This document shows, in pieces, positions 1-7,552 of a stretch of DNA of 16,643 bases. The notes beneath the pieces were generated by a model, which did no database searches, was not told the origin of the DNA, and was given only the letters and a program-made list of their open reading frames with translations. The position numbers and the translations under genes were made by a program. Origin of the DNA: Candidatus Zipacnadia bacterium (lineage in GTDB: Bacteria > Armatimonadota > Zipacnadia > Zipacnadales > UBA5352). Each line of letters opens with the position of its first letter. Position 1 is the stretch's first letter. The stretch is taken from positions 1 through 16,643 of the forward strand of contig JALGUI010000016.1 of NCBI GenBank assembly GCA_029820915.1, read 5' to 3'.

Positions 1-1810
<1,810 letters not shown>

Positions 1811-1812
<2 letters not shown>

Positions 1813-1845
1813 CTGCCAGCTACCAGCTACCGGCTACCAGCTACC
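1811..1845. repeat. Heptamer tandem repeat (AGCTACC)x5
   Basis: Five consecutive 7-bp units occupy 1811-1845: AGCTGCC, AGCTACC, AGCTACC, GGCTACC, AGCTACC. The first unit includes the last two bases of the ATPase stop codon. It is a low-complexity element of unknown role. The lack of strong drift between units suggests recent slippage expansion. Confidence 0.8.
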
Positions 1846-1867
1846 AGTAGCATGTCGGGCTGGAAGC

Positions 1868-1893
1868 TGAGAGCGCGCGCGGGCGCGCTCTCA
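1868..1893. terminator. Perfect 11-bp hairpin after the ATPase, possible terminator
   Basis: TGAGAGCGCGC (1868-1878) and GCGCGCTCTCA (1883-1893) are exact reverse complements with a 4-base loop. The stem is very GC-rich and lies 55 bp after the ATPase stop, so it could end that transcript. No T tract follows, so it may instead be a repeat-family palindrome. Directly before it, at 1854-1867, lies a 14-bp motif whose reverse complement recurs at 2100-2113. Confidence 0.5.
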
Positions 1894-1900
1894 CCTGCGC

Positions 1901-1926
1901 CTGATCCCGCCCCCGGGCGGGATCAG
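1901..1926. repeat. Perfect 12-bp arm palindrome
   Basis: CTGATCCCGCCC (1901-1912) and GGGCGGGATCAG (1915-1926) are exact reverse complements separated by two bases. It follows the 1868-1893 hairpin by seven bases, giving two strong palindromes in a row between the ATPase gene and the tandem repeat. It could act as a bidirectional transcription stop or be part of a mobile or REP-like intergenic element. No T run is present. Confidence 0.6.
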
Positions 1927-1930
1927 ACAC

Positions 1931-2078
1931 AGGCCGACCTACGCGAACAGTGCGGACCAGACCGCGCAGGCCGATCTACGCGAACAATGCGGGCCAGACC
2001 GCGCAGGCCGACCTACGCGAACAGTGCGGGCCAGACCGCGCAGGCCGACCTACGCGAACAATGCGGGCCAGACCGCGC
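1931..2078. repeat. Four head-to-tail copies of a 37-bp repeat
   Basis: Copies lie at 1931-1967, 1968-2004, 2005-2041 and 2042-2078, with a 5-base stub after the last. Each begins AGGCCGAYCTACGCG and ends CCAGACCGCGC. Differences are few: C or T at unit base 8 (T only in copy 2), G or A at unit base 20 in the order G, A, G, A, and one extra change in copy 1. The alternating base suggests that a 74-bp two-unit block was duplicated. There are no spacers, so this is not a CRISPR array. In translation it yields only repeated Arg/Pro/Ala-rich peptides with no protein-like features. Confidence 0.88.
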
Positions 2079-2087
2079 AGGCCTTCC

Positions 2088-2113
2088 CGCGTAGGTCGGG
2101 CTTCCAGCCCGAC
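2088..2113. repeat. Inverted repeat elements closing the 37-bp array
   Basis: CGCGTAGGTCGG at 2088-2099 is the reverse complement of CCGACCTACGCG inside the last 37-bp unit (2045-2056), giving a potential 12-bp stem. Overlapping it, GTCGGGC (2095-2101) and GCCCGAC (2107-2113) form a 7-bp hairpin with loop TTCCA. The 14-mer at 2100-2113 is also the reverse complement of 1854-1867, so the repeat region is bracketed by inverted copies. The rest of the gap, 2114-2233, shows no further gene, only a ribosome binding site near its end. Confidence 0.7.
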
Positions 2114-2233
2114 TCCGTTGCCGTTGTCGTCGGAGAGGCCGGCTACGGCGACGGCAGGCGGTGCGGCCGGCGATGGCGAATATGGCGGGACACCCCATCT
2201 GATGCAGTCGCCACGGGCCCCGAGGAGACCGAC

Positions 2234-3046
2234 ATGCCCACGCTCAGCCTGACCGCACGCTGTCGCCAGATGATGTTCGTAAGCGACCCGAACGTCGAGA
2301 GCAACTTCCATCCCGCCGAGCGCGCCATCGAGTTGCCGGTGGCGCAGACCGGCTTCGTTCTCGTGGACATCTGGGACGCCTCCGACCTGCCTGACGCGAT
2401 CAAGCCGGGCGGCATCAGCTTCGCAGAGCGCGCCGGCGCGATCACCCGCGAGCGCATCGTGCCGGCGCTTGAGGCCGCGCGCGAGTTGGGCCTGACGGTC
2501 ATCCACGCGCCGACCGCGAATGTCAGCGAGCACTACCGGGAGCGCTGCCGCGTGCCTGACGCGCCCACGGCCGAGGCCGGGCCGCCGCGTGACTGGCCCC
2601 CGGCCGAGAACCGGGCCGCGTGGTCGGAGGAGATGTGGGAGGCGCGCTACGGCGACTACGGCGCCGACCTGCGCAAGCTCATGCACGACGCCACGCGCAT
2701 CCTGCCCGAGGTCGAGCCGATCGAGAGCGACTGGATCATTTTCACGAGCGAGGACATGCACCAGATCTGCCGCGAGCAGGGCCTGCTCAACCTGATCTAC
2801 GTCGGCTTCGCCACCAACATGTGCCTGCTCTTCAAGCCGGGGGCGCTGTGGGAGATGTCGCGCGCGGGCTACCGCTGCGTGGTGCTGCGTGACTGCACGA
2901 CGGCGGTCGAGAACGCCGACAGCATCGACGGCCTGTGGCAGACGCGGGCCTTCGTGGACTGGTTCGAGATGCAGGCGCTGGCGTACACGGCGACCTCGGA
3001 CGACTTCCTGGCGGCGTGTGCAGGGGTGGATAGGAGTGGCGCTTAG
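2234..3046 (+). CDS. Isochorismatase-superfamily cysteine hydrolase-like protein
   Basis: This is a soluble 270-residue protein with the alpha/beta layout of the isochorismatase/nicotinamidase superfamily, whose members cleave amide or vinyl-ether bonds using an Asp-Lys-Cys triad. The first strand FVLVDIWD gives the likely Asp at residue 45, and IYVGFATNMC gives the likely nucleophile Cys197. The Lys normally found about 33 residues before the Cys appears to be replaced by Glu164 (segment EPIESDWIIFTSEDM), so the chemistry may differ or be lost. The ATG at 2234 was chosen because GAGGAG lies six bases upstream and family homology begins soon after; the frame is open further upstream only through the repeats. 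Neighbours give no pathway clue and the substrate cannot be named. Confidence 0.8.
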   Translation: MPTLSLTARCRQMMFVSDPNVESNFHPAERAIELPVAQTGFVLVDIWDASDLPDAIKPGGISFAERAGAITRERIVPALEAARELGLTVIHAPTANVSEHYRERCRVPDAPTAEAGPPRDWPPAENRAAWSEEMWEARYGDYGADLRKLMHDATRILPEVEPIESDWIIFTSEDMHQICREQGLLNLIYVGFATNMCLLFKPGALWEMSRAGYRCVVLRDCTTAVENADSIDGLWQTRAFVDWFEMQALAYTATSDDFLAACAGVDRSGA

Positions 3047-3087
3047 TTGGCCGGTAGCGCGAGCAGTTGTCGCGTGCAGCCGGAGCC

Positions 3088-3103
3088 TGCCGGAACGCCG
3101 GCA
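3088..3103. terminator. Short hairpin after the hydrolase gene
   Basis: TGCCGG (3088-3093) and CCGGCA (3098-3103) form a 6-bp GC-rich stem with loop AACG, 42 bp after the stop codon. It could weakly end the hydrolase transcript before the porin promoter. No T tract follows, so the call is tentative. Confidence 0.3.
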
Positions 3104-3174
3104 ACAGATCAGCAAGATAGGCCACAACCCACGACTTGCACAAGAGGCGGAACATGACCTCATCGGTGGAGCAG

Positions 3175-3206
3175 TTGACATTCACCGGGTCAGCGTATAC
3201 TATTAT
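3175..3206 (+). promoter_or_regulatory. Vegetative (sigma-70 type) promoter of the SLH-porin gene
   Basis: A perfect TTGACA -35 box lies at 3175-3180. It is followed by an AT-rich block, GTATACTATTATATAG, at 3195-3210 that stands out in this GC-rich DNA. Possible -10 hexamers are TATACT (3196-3201, spacing 15), TACTAT (3198-3203, spacing 17) and TATTAT (3201-3206, spacing 20). Such a near-consensus promoter fits an abundant envelope protein. Confidence 0.8.
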
Positions 3207-3248
3207 ATAGACGAATTGGCCCCAACGCCGCGCGAAGGGGTGTACACA

Positions 3249-5144
3249 GTGCGACTTGTAGCCTTCATCGCAGTAGGGATCGTCGCATGGGGCCTGGTCA
3301 CTGGGGCGGCGTACGGTCAATCCCCCCGGCTCACCGGCGACGACAGCTACGCGGGACCGCCTGAGTTGGCGGTGACCGGGACGGCCGCCACTCGTATCGC
3401 CGGTGGGCGCCAGTACGTACCCCCCGGCGCGCTCCCCCCCGGCGAAGCCGAGATTCAGCCGGAGGACGTGGAGCAGGCGCTGGGCCTCGTGCCCTTCGAC
3501 CACTGGGCGTACGATGCCGTTGAGATGCTGATGGAGCAGGGCATCATCATCGGCTACCCCAATACCGGGTTCCACGGCGATCGCCCGCTGACCAGGTACG
3601 AGTTTGCGATGGCCATCTCGCGCCTGCTGGCCAGGCTGGAGGCGGCCGACTTCCGTGCGGGCGGTCCGGGAGCGCCGGGCCCGCCGGGGGCCGCCGGCGC
3701 AGCCGGGGCCCAGGGCCCGGTCGGCCCGCAGGGAGCCGCCGGACCGCAGGGGGAGCCCGGCTTGGCCGGACCGCCCGGGCCTGGGCCAACGGATGAGGAG
3801 ATCGCCGAGGTCATCGACGGCCTGGTGCGCGAGTTCGGGGATGAGATGGACACCATCCGCGAGCACCTCGACGTGAAAGGCGACCGGCTCGCCGATTTCG
3901 ACCGGCGCCTGCGGATCATTGAGGAGGGCGACCTCTTCCCACGCATTACCGGGCTGGTTGACTACCGCATCGGCACCGTCTGCGCCCCGATCGACCTGGA
4001 CCACGAGTTCGACGCCCTGACCATGGTCGTCGGGCTGGAGGGCTACATAGGCGGCGATGACACCTACGGCCGCATCTCGCTGAAGATGGCCGACGGCCGC
4101 GAGCCGCTGGCCGCGCTGGGCGTCGAGGTCGGCGAGGTGACCGGGCCCTACGCGCCCCCCGGCGACAGTCCCGACCCGCAACTCGGCTATCTCGGGAACG
4201 ATATCTACCTCGATGAGGCGTGGGTCAGCTTCTCGACCGACTGGCTGTGCGATGCCACCTGGACGATCGGCCGCCAGTTCCAGGCCTACGGACTGGGCCT
4301 GGTTGTCAACAACGAGCGCCTGTCGCAGCAGGGCATCCACTGCCAGATCAACCCGGTCTTCGTCGATGACCTGCACTTCGAGGGCTTCTTCGGCGGCGCG
4401 AACACGGGCTTTCTGTCCGAGCCCTGGTCCACCAACAACGACGGCTATGGGTCGGTGTACCTGGAGTACCGACGGCCGCGCTGGTCGCTCGGTGTGCCCT
4501 ACCTCATCAACGGCTACTCCACCGACCGTCAGACCGGCGAGCAGTACGACGAAGAGGCCTGGGGCGTCGATTGCTGGTGGAACTACGCGGGCAACAAGGA
4601 CCTGTACGTGGAGTACGCCCAACAGCGGGGGCACGCCAACCGCCATATCTTCCAGCGGGACGGCAACTCGTACCCCGACGCGCTGATAGTCGTGCTGGAC
4701 ATCATCAGCACCAATGAACTCGAGCTGACCGGAATCATGACCGACGTCCATGCCGAGTACGATATCATCTACTCCTCGCTGCACCCGTACTACGAGCTGT
4801 TGTGTGATCCCGGTGGCAGGCGGACCCTCCCCTACGAGCGCTGGCTGCGCCGGCCTCTGACCATGACGAACCTCGAGGTGTGGGGCGGCCAGGGCACCTG
4901 GCACTTCGCGGACGGTGCCTACCCGCTCGACGTCTTCTACTACGACGTGTCGGCCAATAGCGACTGGTGGGAGGACTCCCCGCTGGACGCGGTGCGCTAC
5001 GATCAGCTCTACGGCGCGCGGCTGCGCCACGAGTTCAGCGACCGGGTGGAGTGCAGCCTGACCTGGGCGCACCAGGAGCCGGCAAACTCGACTACCGATC
5101 CGGAGAGCAACCTGCTGCAATTCCGCACCACGCTGAACTTCTGA
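3249..5144 (+). CDS. SLH-domain outer-membrane porin-like protein with collagen-like linker
   Basis: This 631-residue protein probably sits in the outer membrane and is held to the cell wall by its SLH domain. From the N-terminus: a signal peptide (about 1-23, cleavage near AAYG), a Pro/Gly-rich linker, one SLH domain (about 82-130, with FDHWAYDAVEML, GIIIGYP and RPLTRYEF), thirteen Gly-X-Y triplets (141-179), an acidic amphipathic helical segment (about 181-226), then about 400 residues of alternating aromatic and polar strands typical of a beta-barrel. The C-terminus FRTTLNF ends in Phe, as many barrel proteins do. The GTG start has GAAGGGG eight bases upstream and lies directly before the signal peptide; GTG at 3240 is an alternative. 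It is monocistronic, with its own promoter and a downstream hairpin. Six Cys lie in the barrel part. Pore specificity is unknown. Confidence 0.85.
   Translation: MRLVAFIAVGIVAWGLVTGAAYGQSPRLTGDDSYAGPPELAVTGTAATRIAGGRQYVPPGALPPGEAEIQPEDVEQALGLVPFDHWAYDAVEMLMEQGIIIGYPNTGFHGDRPLTRYEFAMAISRLLARLEAADFRAGGPGAPGPPGAAGAAGAQGPVGPQGAAGPQGEPGLAGPPGPGPTDEEIAEVIDGLVREFGDEMDTIREHLDVKGDRLADFDRRLRIIEEGDLFPRITGLVDYRIGTVCAPIDLDHEFDALTMVVGLEGYIGGDDTYGRISLKMADGREPLAALGVEVGEVTGPYAPPGDSPDPQLGYLGNDIYLDEAWVSFSTDWLCDATWTIGRQFQAYGLGLVVNNERLSQQGIHCQINPVFVDDLHFEGFFGGANTGFLSEPWSTNNDGYGSVYLEYRRPRWSLGVPYLINGYSTDRQTGEQYDEEAWGVDCWWNYAGNKDLYVEYAQQRGHANRHIFQRDGNSYPDALIVVLDIISTNELELTGIMTDVHAEYDIIYSSLHPYYELLCDPGGRRTLPYERWLRRPLTMTNLEVWGGQGTWHFADGAYPLDVFYYDVSANSDWWEDSPLDAVRYDQLYGARLRHEFSDRVECSLTWAHQEPANSTTDPESNLLQFRTTLNF
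3669..3785 (+). repeat. Collagen-like (Gly-X-Y)13 coding segment
   Basis: Thirteen uninterrupted Gly-X-Y triplets (GAP GPP GAA GAA GAQ and so on) are encoded at residues 141-179 of the SLH-porin. In SLH-porins this position normally holds a coiled-coil linker spanning the periplasm. A collagen-like triple helix would match a trimeric porin and give a rigid rod. That structural role is inferred. Confidence 0.85.
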
Positions 5145-5167
5145 CGCGAGCGAAGCGATGCGTTTGT

Positions 5168-5203
5168 GGGCCTCCTGAGATCGCGTGCAATCTCAGGGGG
5201 CCC
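5168..5203 (+). terminator. 14-bp stem hairpin after the SLH-porin gene
   Basis: GGGCCTCCTGAGAT (5168-5181) pairs with ATCTCAGGGGGCCC (5190-5203), with one T:G wobble and an 8-base loop, starting 24 bp after the porin stop. It is the likely terminator of the strongly expressed porin gene, although no T run follows. GGAGGCCC at 5215-5222 could pair with the left arm as a competing stem. Confidence 0.65.
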
Positions 5204-5230
5204 GCTGCGTTCTCGGAGGCCCGCGGGGGC

Positions 5231-5258
5231 TCAAGCCGCAGGCGCACCGGACCGATAC
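5231..5258 (+). promoter_or_regulatory. Weak sigma-28-like promoter candidate upstream of fliG
   Basis: TCAAGCCG (5231-5238) and ACCGATAC (5251-5258) are separated by 12 bases and resemble the FliA/sigma-28 pattern TAAAGTTT-N11-GCCGATAA. The -10 part matches well (6 of 8), the -35 part only partly (4 of 8). It shares TCAAG and CCGATA with the better site at 14345 but with one extra spacer base. It would give a leader of roughly 240 bases before fliG. Confidence 0.35.
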
Positions 5259-5346
5259 CAGGTACGCCGGACGGTCGGCCCCCAGTCGCCGTCCGCGCGC
5301 GGCGATCAACGCGCCCCGCCCCCTGGGCGCCTGAACGCCAACTCGC

Positions 5347-5405
5347 GGCTCCGCCTTCGGCGGGGCCAGCGCATGGGTGGGCGCCGGCTGCCCGGACCGG
5401 CGCCC
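5347..5405. other. Two hairpins just upstream of the fliG sigma-54 promoter
   Basis: The first hairpin pairs GGCTCCGCC (5347-5355) with GGCGGGGCC (5359-5367), with one wobble and loop TTC. The second is a perfect inverted repeat, GGGCGCCGG (5379-5387) with CCGGCGCCC (5397-5405), ending 13 bases before the promoter element. They may be attenuators for transcripts from further upstream, or a protein-binding dyad. Sigma-54 activators usually bind 80-150 bp upstream, so an enhancer role is less likely. Otherwise 5145-5503 holds only the porin hairpin and the two promoter candidates. Confidence 0.45.
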
Positions 5406-5418
5406 GCCTCCATTCCCC

Positions 5419-5435
5419 CTGGCACACGGATTGCA
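5419..5435 (+). promoter_or_regulatory. Sigma-54 (RpoN) promoter of the fliG-fliM-rpoN block
   Basis: The sequence CTGGCACACGGATTGCA has the invariant GG and GC of the -24/-12 elements exactly ten bases apart and matches the consensus YTGGCACGNNNNTTGCW closely. Transcription should start about 12 bases after the GC, near 5446, giving a leader of about 58 bases to fliG. Use of this promoter would need an AAA+ enhancer-binding activator, which is not in this window. Confidence 0.85.
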
Positions 5436-5503
5436 TCACCCCGGTCGGACACGCAGCTCTCGCGACGCGTGCGACATCCGCACGCGCTGCACCCGGTGGT
5501 GCC

Positions 5504-6481
5504 ATGAACACGGAACTCCGCAAGGCCGCCATCGTACTGGCAAGCCTCGACGTCGATACCGCCGTGAGCATCTGCGGCCACCTGTCCGAGATGGAGGCCG
5601 AGCAGCTCATCACGGAGATGGCCCGGCTCGGCCAAGTCGAACCGACGGAACAGCAGGAGGCCCTGGAGGAGTTCAAGGAGCACCTGGCGCGCCCGCCGGG
5701 CCTGCAACCGTCGGCGCACGCCGAGCGCCTGATGGCGGTAGTCCTCGGCCAGGAGGGCGCGTCCGACGAGGACGAGCGCCGCAGGATCGCCCTGCAGCGC
5801 CTGCGCAGCCTGAGCAACGCGGAGGCATCGAGCATCCGACGCCTGCTGATGGAGGAGACGCCGCAGATGGTGGCCGTGGTCCTCAGCCAGCTCACGCCGG
5901 AGAAGGCGGCGCGGGTGCTCGCCGAGTGGCCCGCCGAGTCGCGCCCCGACCTGGCGCTGCGCGTGGCGAAGATGGAGCGGGTGGCGCCGGGCGCCATCGA
6001 GGCCATCGGCGACGTACTGGGCCGTCAGGCACACCACGTTGACCAGCAGGGCATGGCCGACCGGGGCCTGGACTTCGTGGTGCACCTGCTCGAGGACATG
6101 GACCGGGGCGCGAGCAAGCAGTTGCTGGCGGAGTTGCGCGAGCGCGACGCCGAGCTGGCCGAACAGGTCGAGGACCGGCTGTTCACCTTCGAGAACGTGA
6201 TGCAGCTTGGCGACTCCGACCTGCAGACGCTGCTGCGCGAGCTCGACAACGCCGTGATCGCCCGCGCGCTCAAGGGCGCGGACGAGTCCATCCGGGAACG
6301 GATCTTCGCCAACCTGTCCGAGCGCGCGCGCGAGATGCTGGAGCAGGAGATCGAGCTACTCGGCCCCGTGCTGGTGCGAGACGTCGAAGAGGCGCAGAAG
6401 CAGTTCGTCCAGGTGGCGCTGACGCTGGAGCAGGCCGGCGACATCGTGCTCAGCAGCGAAGAGGCGCAGTACATCGAGTAG
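5504..6481 (+). CDS. fliG: Flagellar motor switch protein FliG
   Basis: FliG forms the upper ring of the cytoplasmic C-ring, joining the MS-ring protein FliF to FliM and meeting the stator to make torque. The 325 residues match the usual length. The N-domain is seen in RKAAIVLASLD and LSEMEAEQLITEMARLG. The middle domain has EETPQMVAVVLSQL (about 117-130), equivalent to the usual EHPQ motif. The C-terminal torque domain shows LFTFENVMQLGDSDLQTLLREL and ALKGADESIRERIFANLS, with LGPVLVRDVEEAQ near the end. The ATG at 5504 was chosen because family homology starts at once; its ribosome site (GGTGG) is weak. It is the first gene after the sigma-54 promoter at 5419 and precedes fliM by 36 bp. It is unusual in being away from fliF. 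Confidence 0.96.
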   Translation: MNTELRKAAIVLASLDVDTAVSICGHLSEMEAEQLITEMARLGQVEPTEQQEALEEFKEHLARPPGLQPSAHAERLMAVVLGQEGASDEDERRRIALQRLRSLSNAEASSIRRLLMEETPQMVAVVLSQLTPEKAARVLAEWPAESRPDLALRVAKMERVAPGAIEAIGDVLGRQAHHVDQQGMADRGLDFVVHLLEDMDRGASKQLLAELRERDAELAEQVEDRLFTFENVMQLGDSDLQTLLRELDNAVIARALKGADESIRERIFANLSERAREMLEQEIELLGPVLVRDVEEAQKQFVQVALTLEQAGDIVLSSEEAQYIE

Positions 6482-6517
6482 CTGAACGCGAAACGCAGAC
6501 CGTCTTCGGGGGAACTC

Positions 6518-7453
6518 ATGCCAGACGCGGCGAGGGACCTGCAGTTGAACGAGACACGGCCCGGTGGCCCACCGGCGCCGGAGGCGTCCCGGATGGAGCC
6601 GTACGATTTCCGCACCGGCAGCGAGCTGTCGCGGGAGGCGCTGTCGCAACTCCGGGCGTGCTGCGAGCGGCTGGCCACGGCGCTGGGGCGCATTATCAGC
6701 GCCTACCTCGACAGCCCGGCGCACTTCGAGGTCACCAACGCACGGGCGTGCGGCTGCGAGCAGTTCCTCGCCGACGTCCCGGCCCACGGCACACTCGGGC
6801 TGGTGGCTCTGGCGTCGCCCCTGCCGCCGATGGTGTGGGAGCTGGACGGCGAGCTGGTCGGGCCGATCGTCGGCAGGATGCTCGGCGGCCCGCCGGAGGC
6901 AATCGACCGAGGGCCGACGGTGCTGGAGGCGGCGCTGCTGAGGCGCTTCGTCCAGGAGATGATCGACATCTGGGCGACCACCTGGGACAGCCTCGCCCGC
7001 CGGCGCCCACACGTTGTTGAGGTCGTGAGCGAGACCGCTGCGCTGCAGGGCAAGGTCCGCGAGGGGGAGACCGTGGTGGTCGAGATGGTGGCCGAGATCG
7101 CGGGCGTAGCCCGCCCCATGCGCATCTGCCTGCCGGTGACCGCGGCGCAGCGCCTGGTCGGCGAGGTCGAGCGCGCCGACGTGGCGCGGGAGCAGGTGGA
7201 CGAGGAGCGGCTGCGCCATGTCGGCGGGAACATCGTGGTGCCGGTCTCGGTGCTGCTCCACGAGACGCGGATGCCGCTGTCCGAGGTCGTGGCCCTGCGC
7301 GAGGGCGATGTGATCCCGCTGGGCAAGCCGGTGGGCGAGCCGATGATCGTCTCGGTGCGCGGTCGGCCGAAATTCCTGGCGCAGACCGGCGTGGTCGGCG
7401 GGCGACTGGCCGCCAGGCTGATCGGGCCGTGCTCCGTTCGCGCGGCACGATAG
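6518..7453 (+). CDS. fliM: Flagellar motor switch protein FliM, lacking the CheY-binding N-terminus
   Basis: FliM is the middle C-ring subunit; it couples FliG to the FliN base and usually senses CheY-P. The 311 residues include the conserved PYDF entry (28-31), a CheC-like middle domain with the FliG-contact segment MLGGPPEA (about 121-128), and a C-terminal SpoA/FliN-like domain (about 232-305) with HVGGNIVVPVSVLL and the end RPKFLAQTGVVGGRLAARL. The N-terminal 27 residues contain no LSQxEIDALL motif, which normally binds CheY-P, so switch control may be different. The ATG has GGGGGAA about five bases upstream. It follows fliG by 36 bp, and rpoN follows after 99 bp. No fliN is present in the window. 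Confidence 0.93.
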   Translation: MPDAARDLQLNETRPGGPPAPEASRMEPYDFRTGSELSREALSQLRACCERLATALGRIISAYLDSPAHFEVTNARACGCEQFLADVPAHGTLGLVALASPLPPMVWELDGELVGPIVGRMLGGPPEAIDRGPTVLEAALLRRFVQEMIDIWATTWDSLARRRPHVVEVVSETAALQGKVREGETVVVEMVAEIAGVARPMRICLPVTAAQRLVGEVERADVAREQVDEERLRHVGGNIVVPVSVLLHETRMPLSEVVALREGDVIPLGKPVGEPMIVSVRGRPKFLAQTGVVGGRLAARLIGPCSVRAAR

Positions 7454-7477
7454 CGCGATCTTTGTGGGCGCCCCGAC

Positions 7478-7504
7478 TCAAGTTCCGCGCGTGGATGCCG
7501 AAGA
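7478..7504 (+). promoter_or_regulatory. Sigma-28-like promoter candidate in front of rpoN
   Basis: TCAAGTTC (7478-7485), an 11-base spacer and GCCGAAGA (7497-7504) follow the FliA/sigma-28 layout; each half matches 6 of 8 consensus bases. The 13-mer CGACTCAAGTTCC (7474-7486) recurs exactly at 14341-14353 in front of fliJ, also spaced 11 bases from a GCCGA element. The predicted start near 7511 would leave a leader of about 42 bases before rpoN. Confidence 0.5.
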
Positions 7505-7552
7505 ACCTTCGTCGCGCCTATCCCCTGCGCCCGCCAGAAGGAGCGCCCTCAA

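Noticed and set aside
1931..2078. CRISPR-like array with 37-bp repeats
   Set aside because: Units are directly adjacent with no unique spacers and no cas genes are nearby.
1852..2252. Small overlapping reading frames across the repeat region
   Set aside because: They translate the 37-bp repeats into Arg/Pro/Ala-rich peptides, lack ribosome sites and overlap each other in several frames.
2832..5120. A 762-codon open frame on the minus strand opposite the SLH-porin
   Set aside because: It is antisense to a gene with clear signal peptide, SLH and collagen motifs. Its translation has no recognisable domain and follows from high-GC codon bias.
4967..5503. Extending fliG upstream in the same open frame
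   Set aside because: The extension would cover the porin 3' end, its hairpin and the sigma-54 promoter. FliG homology begins at the ATG at 5504.
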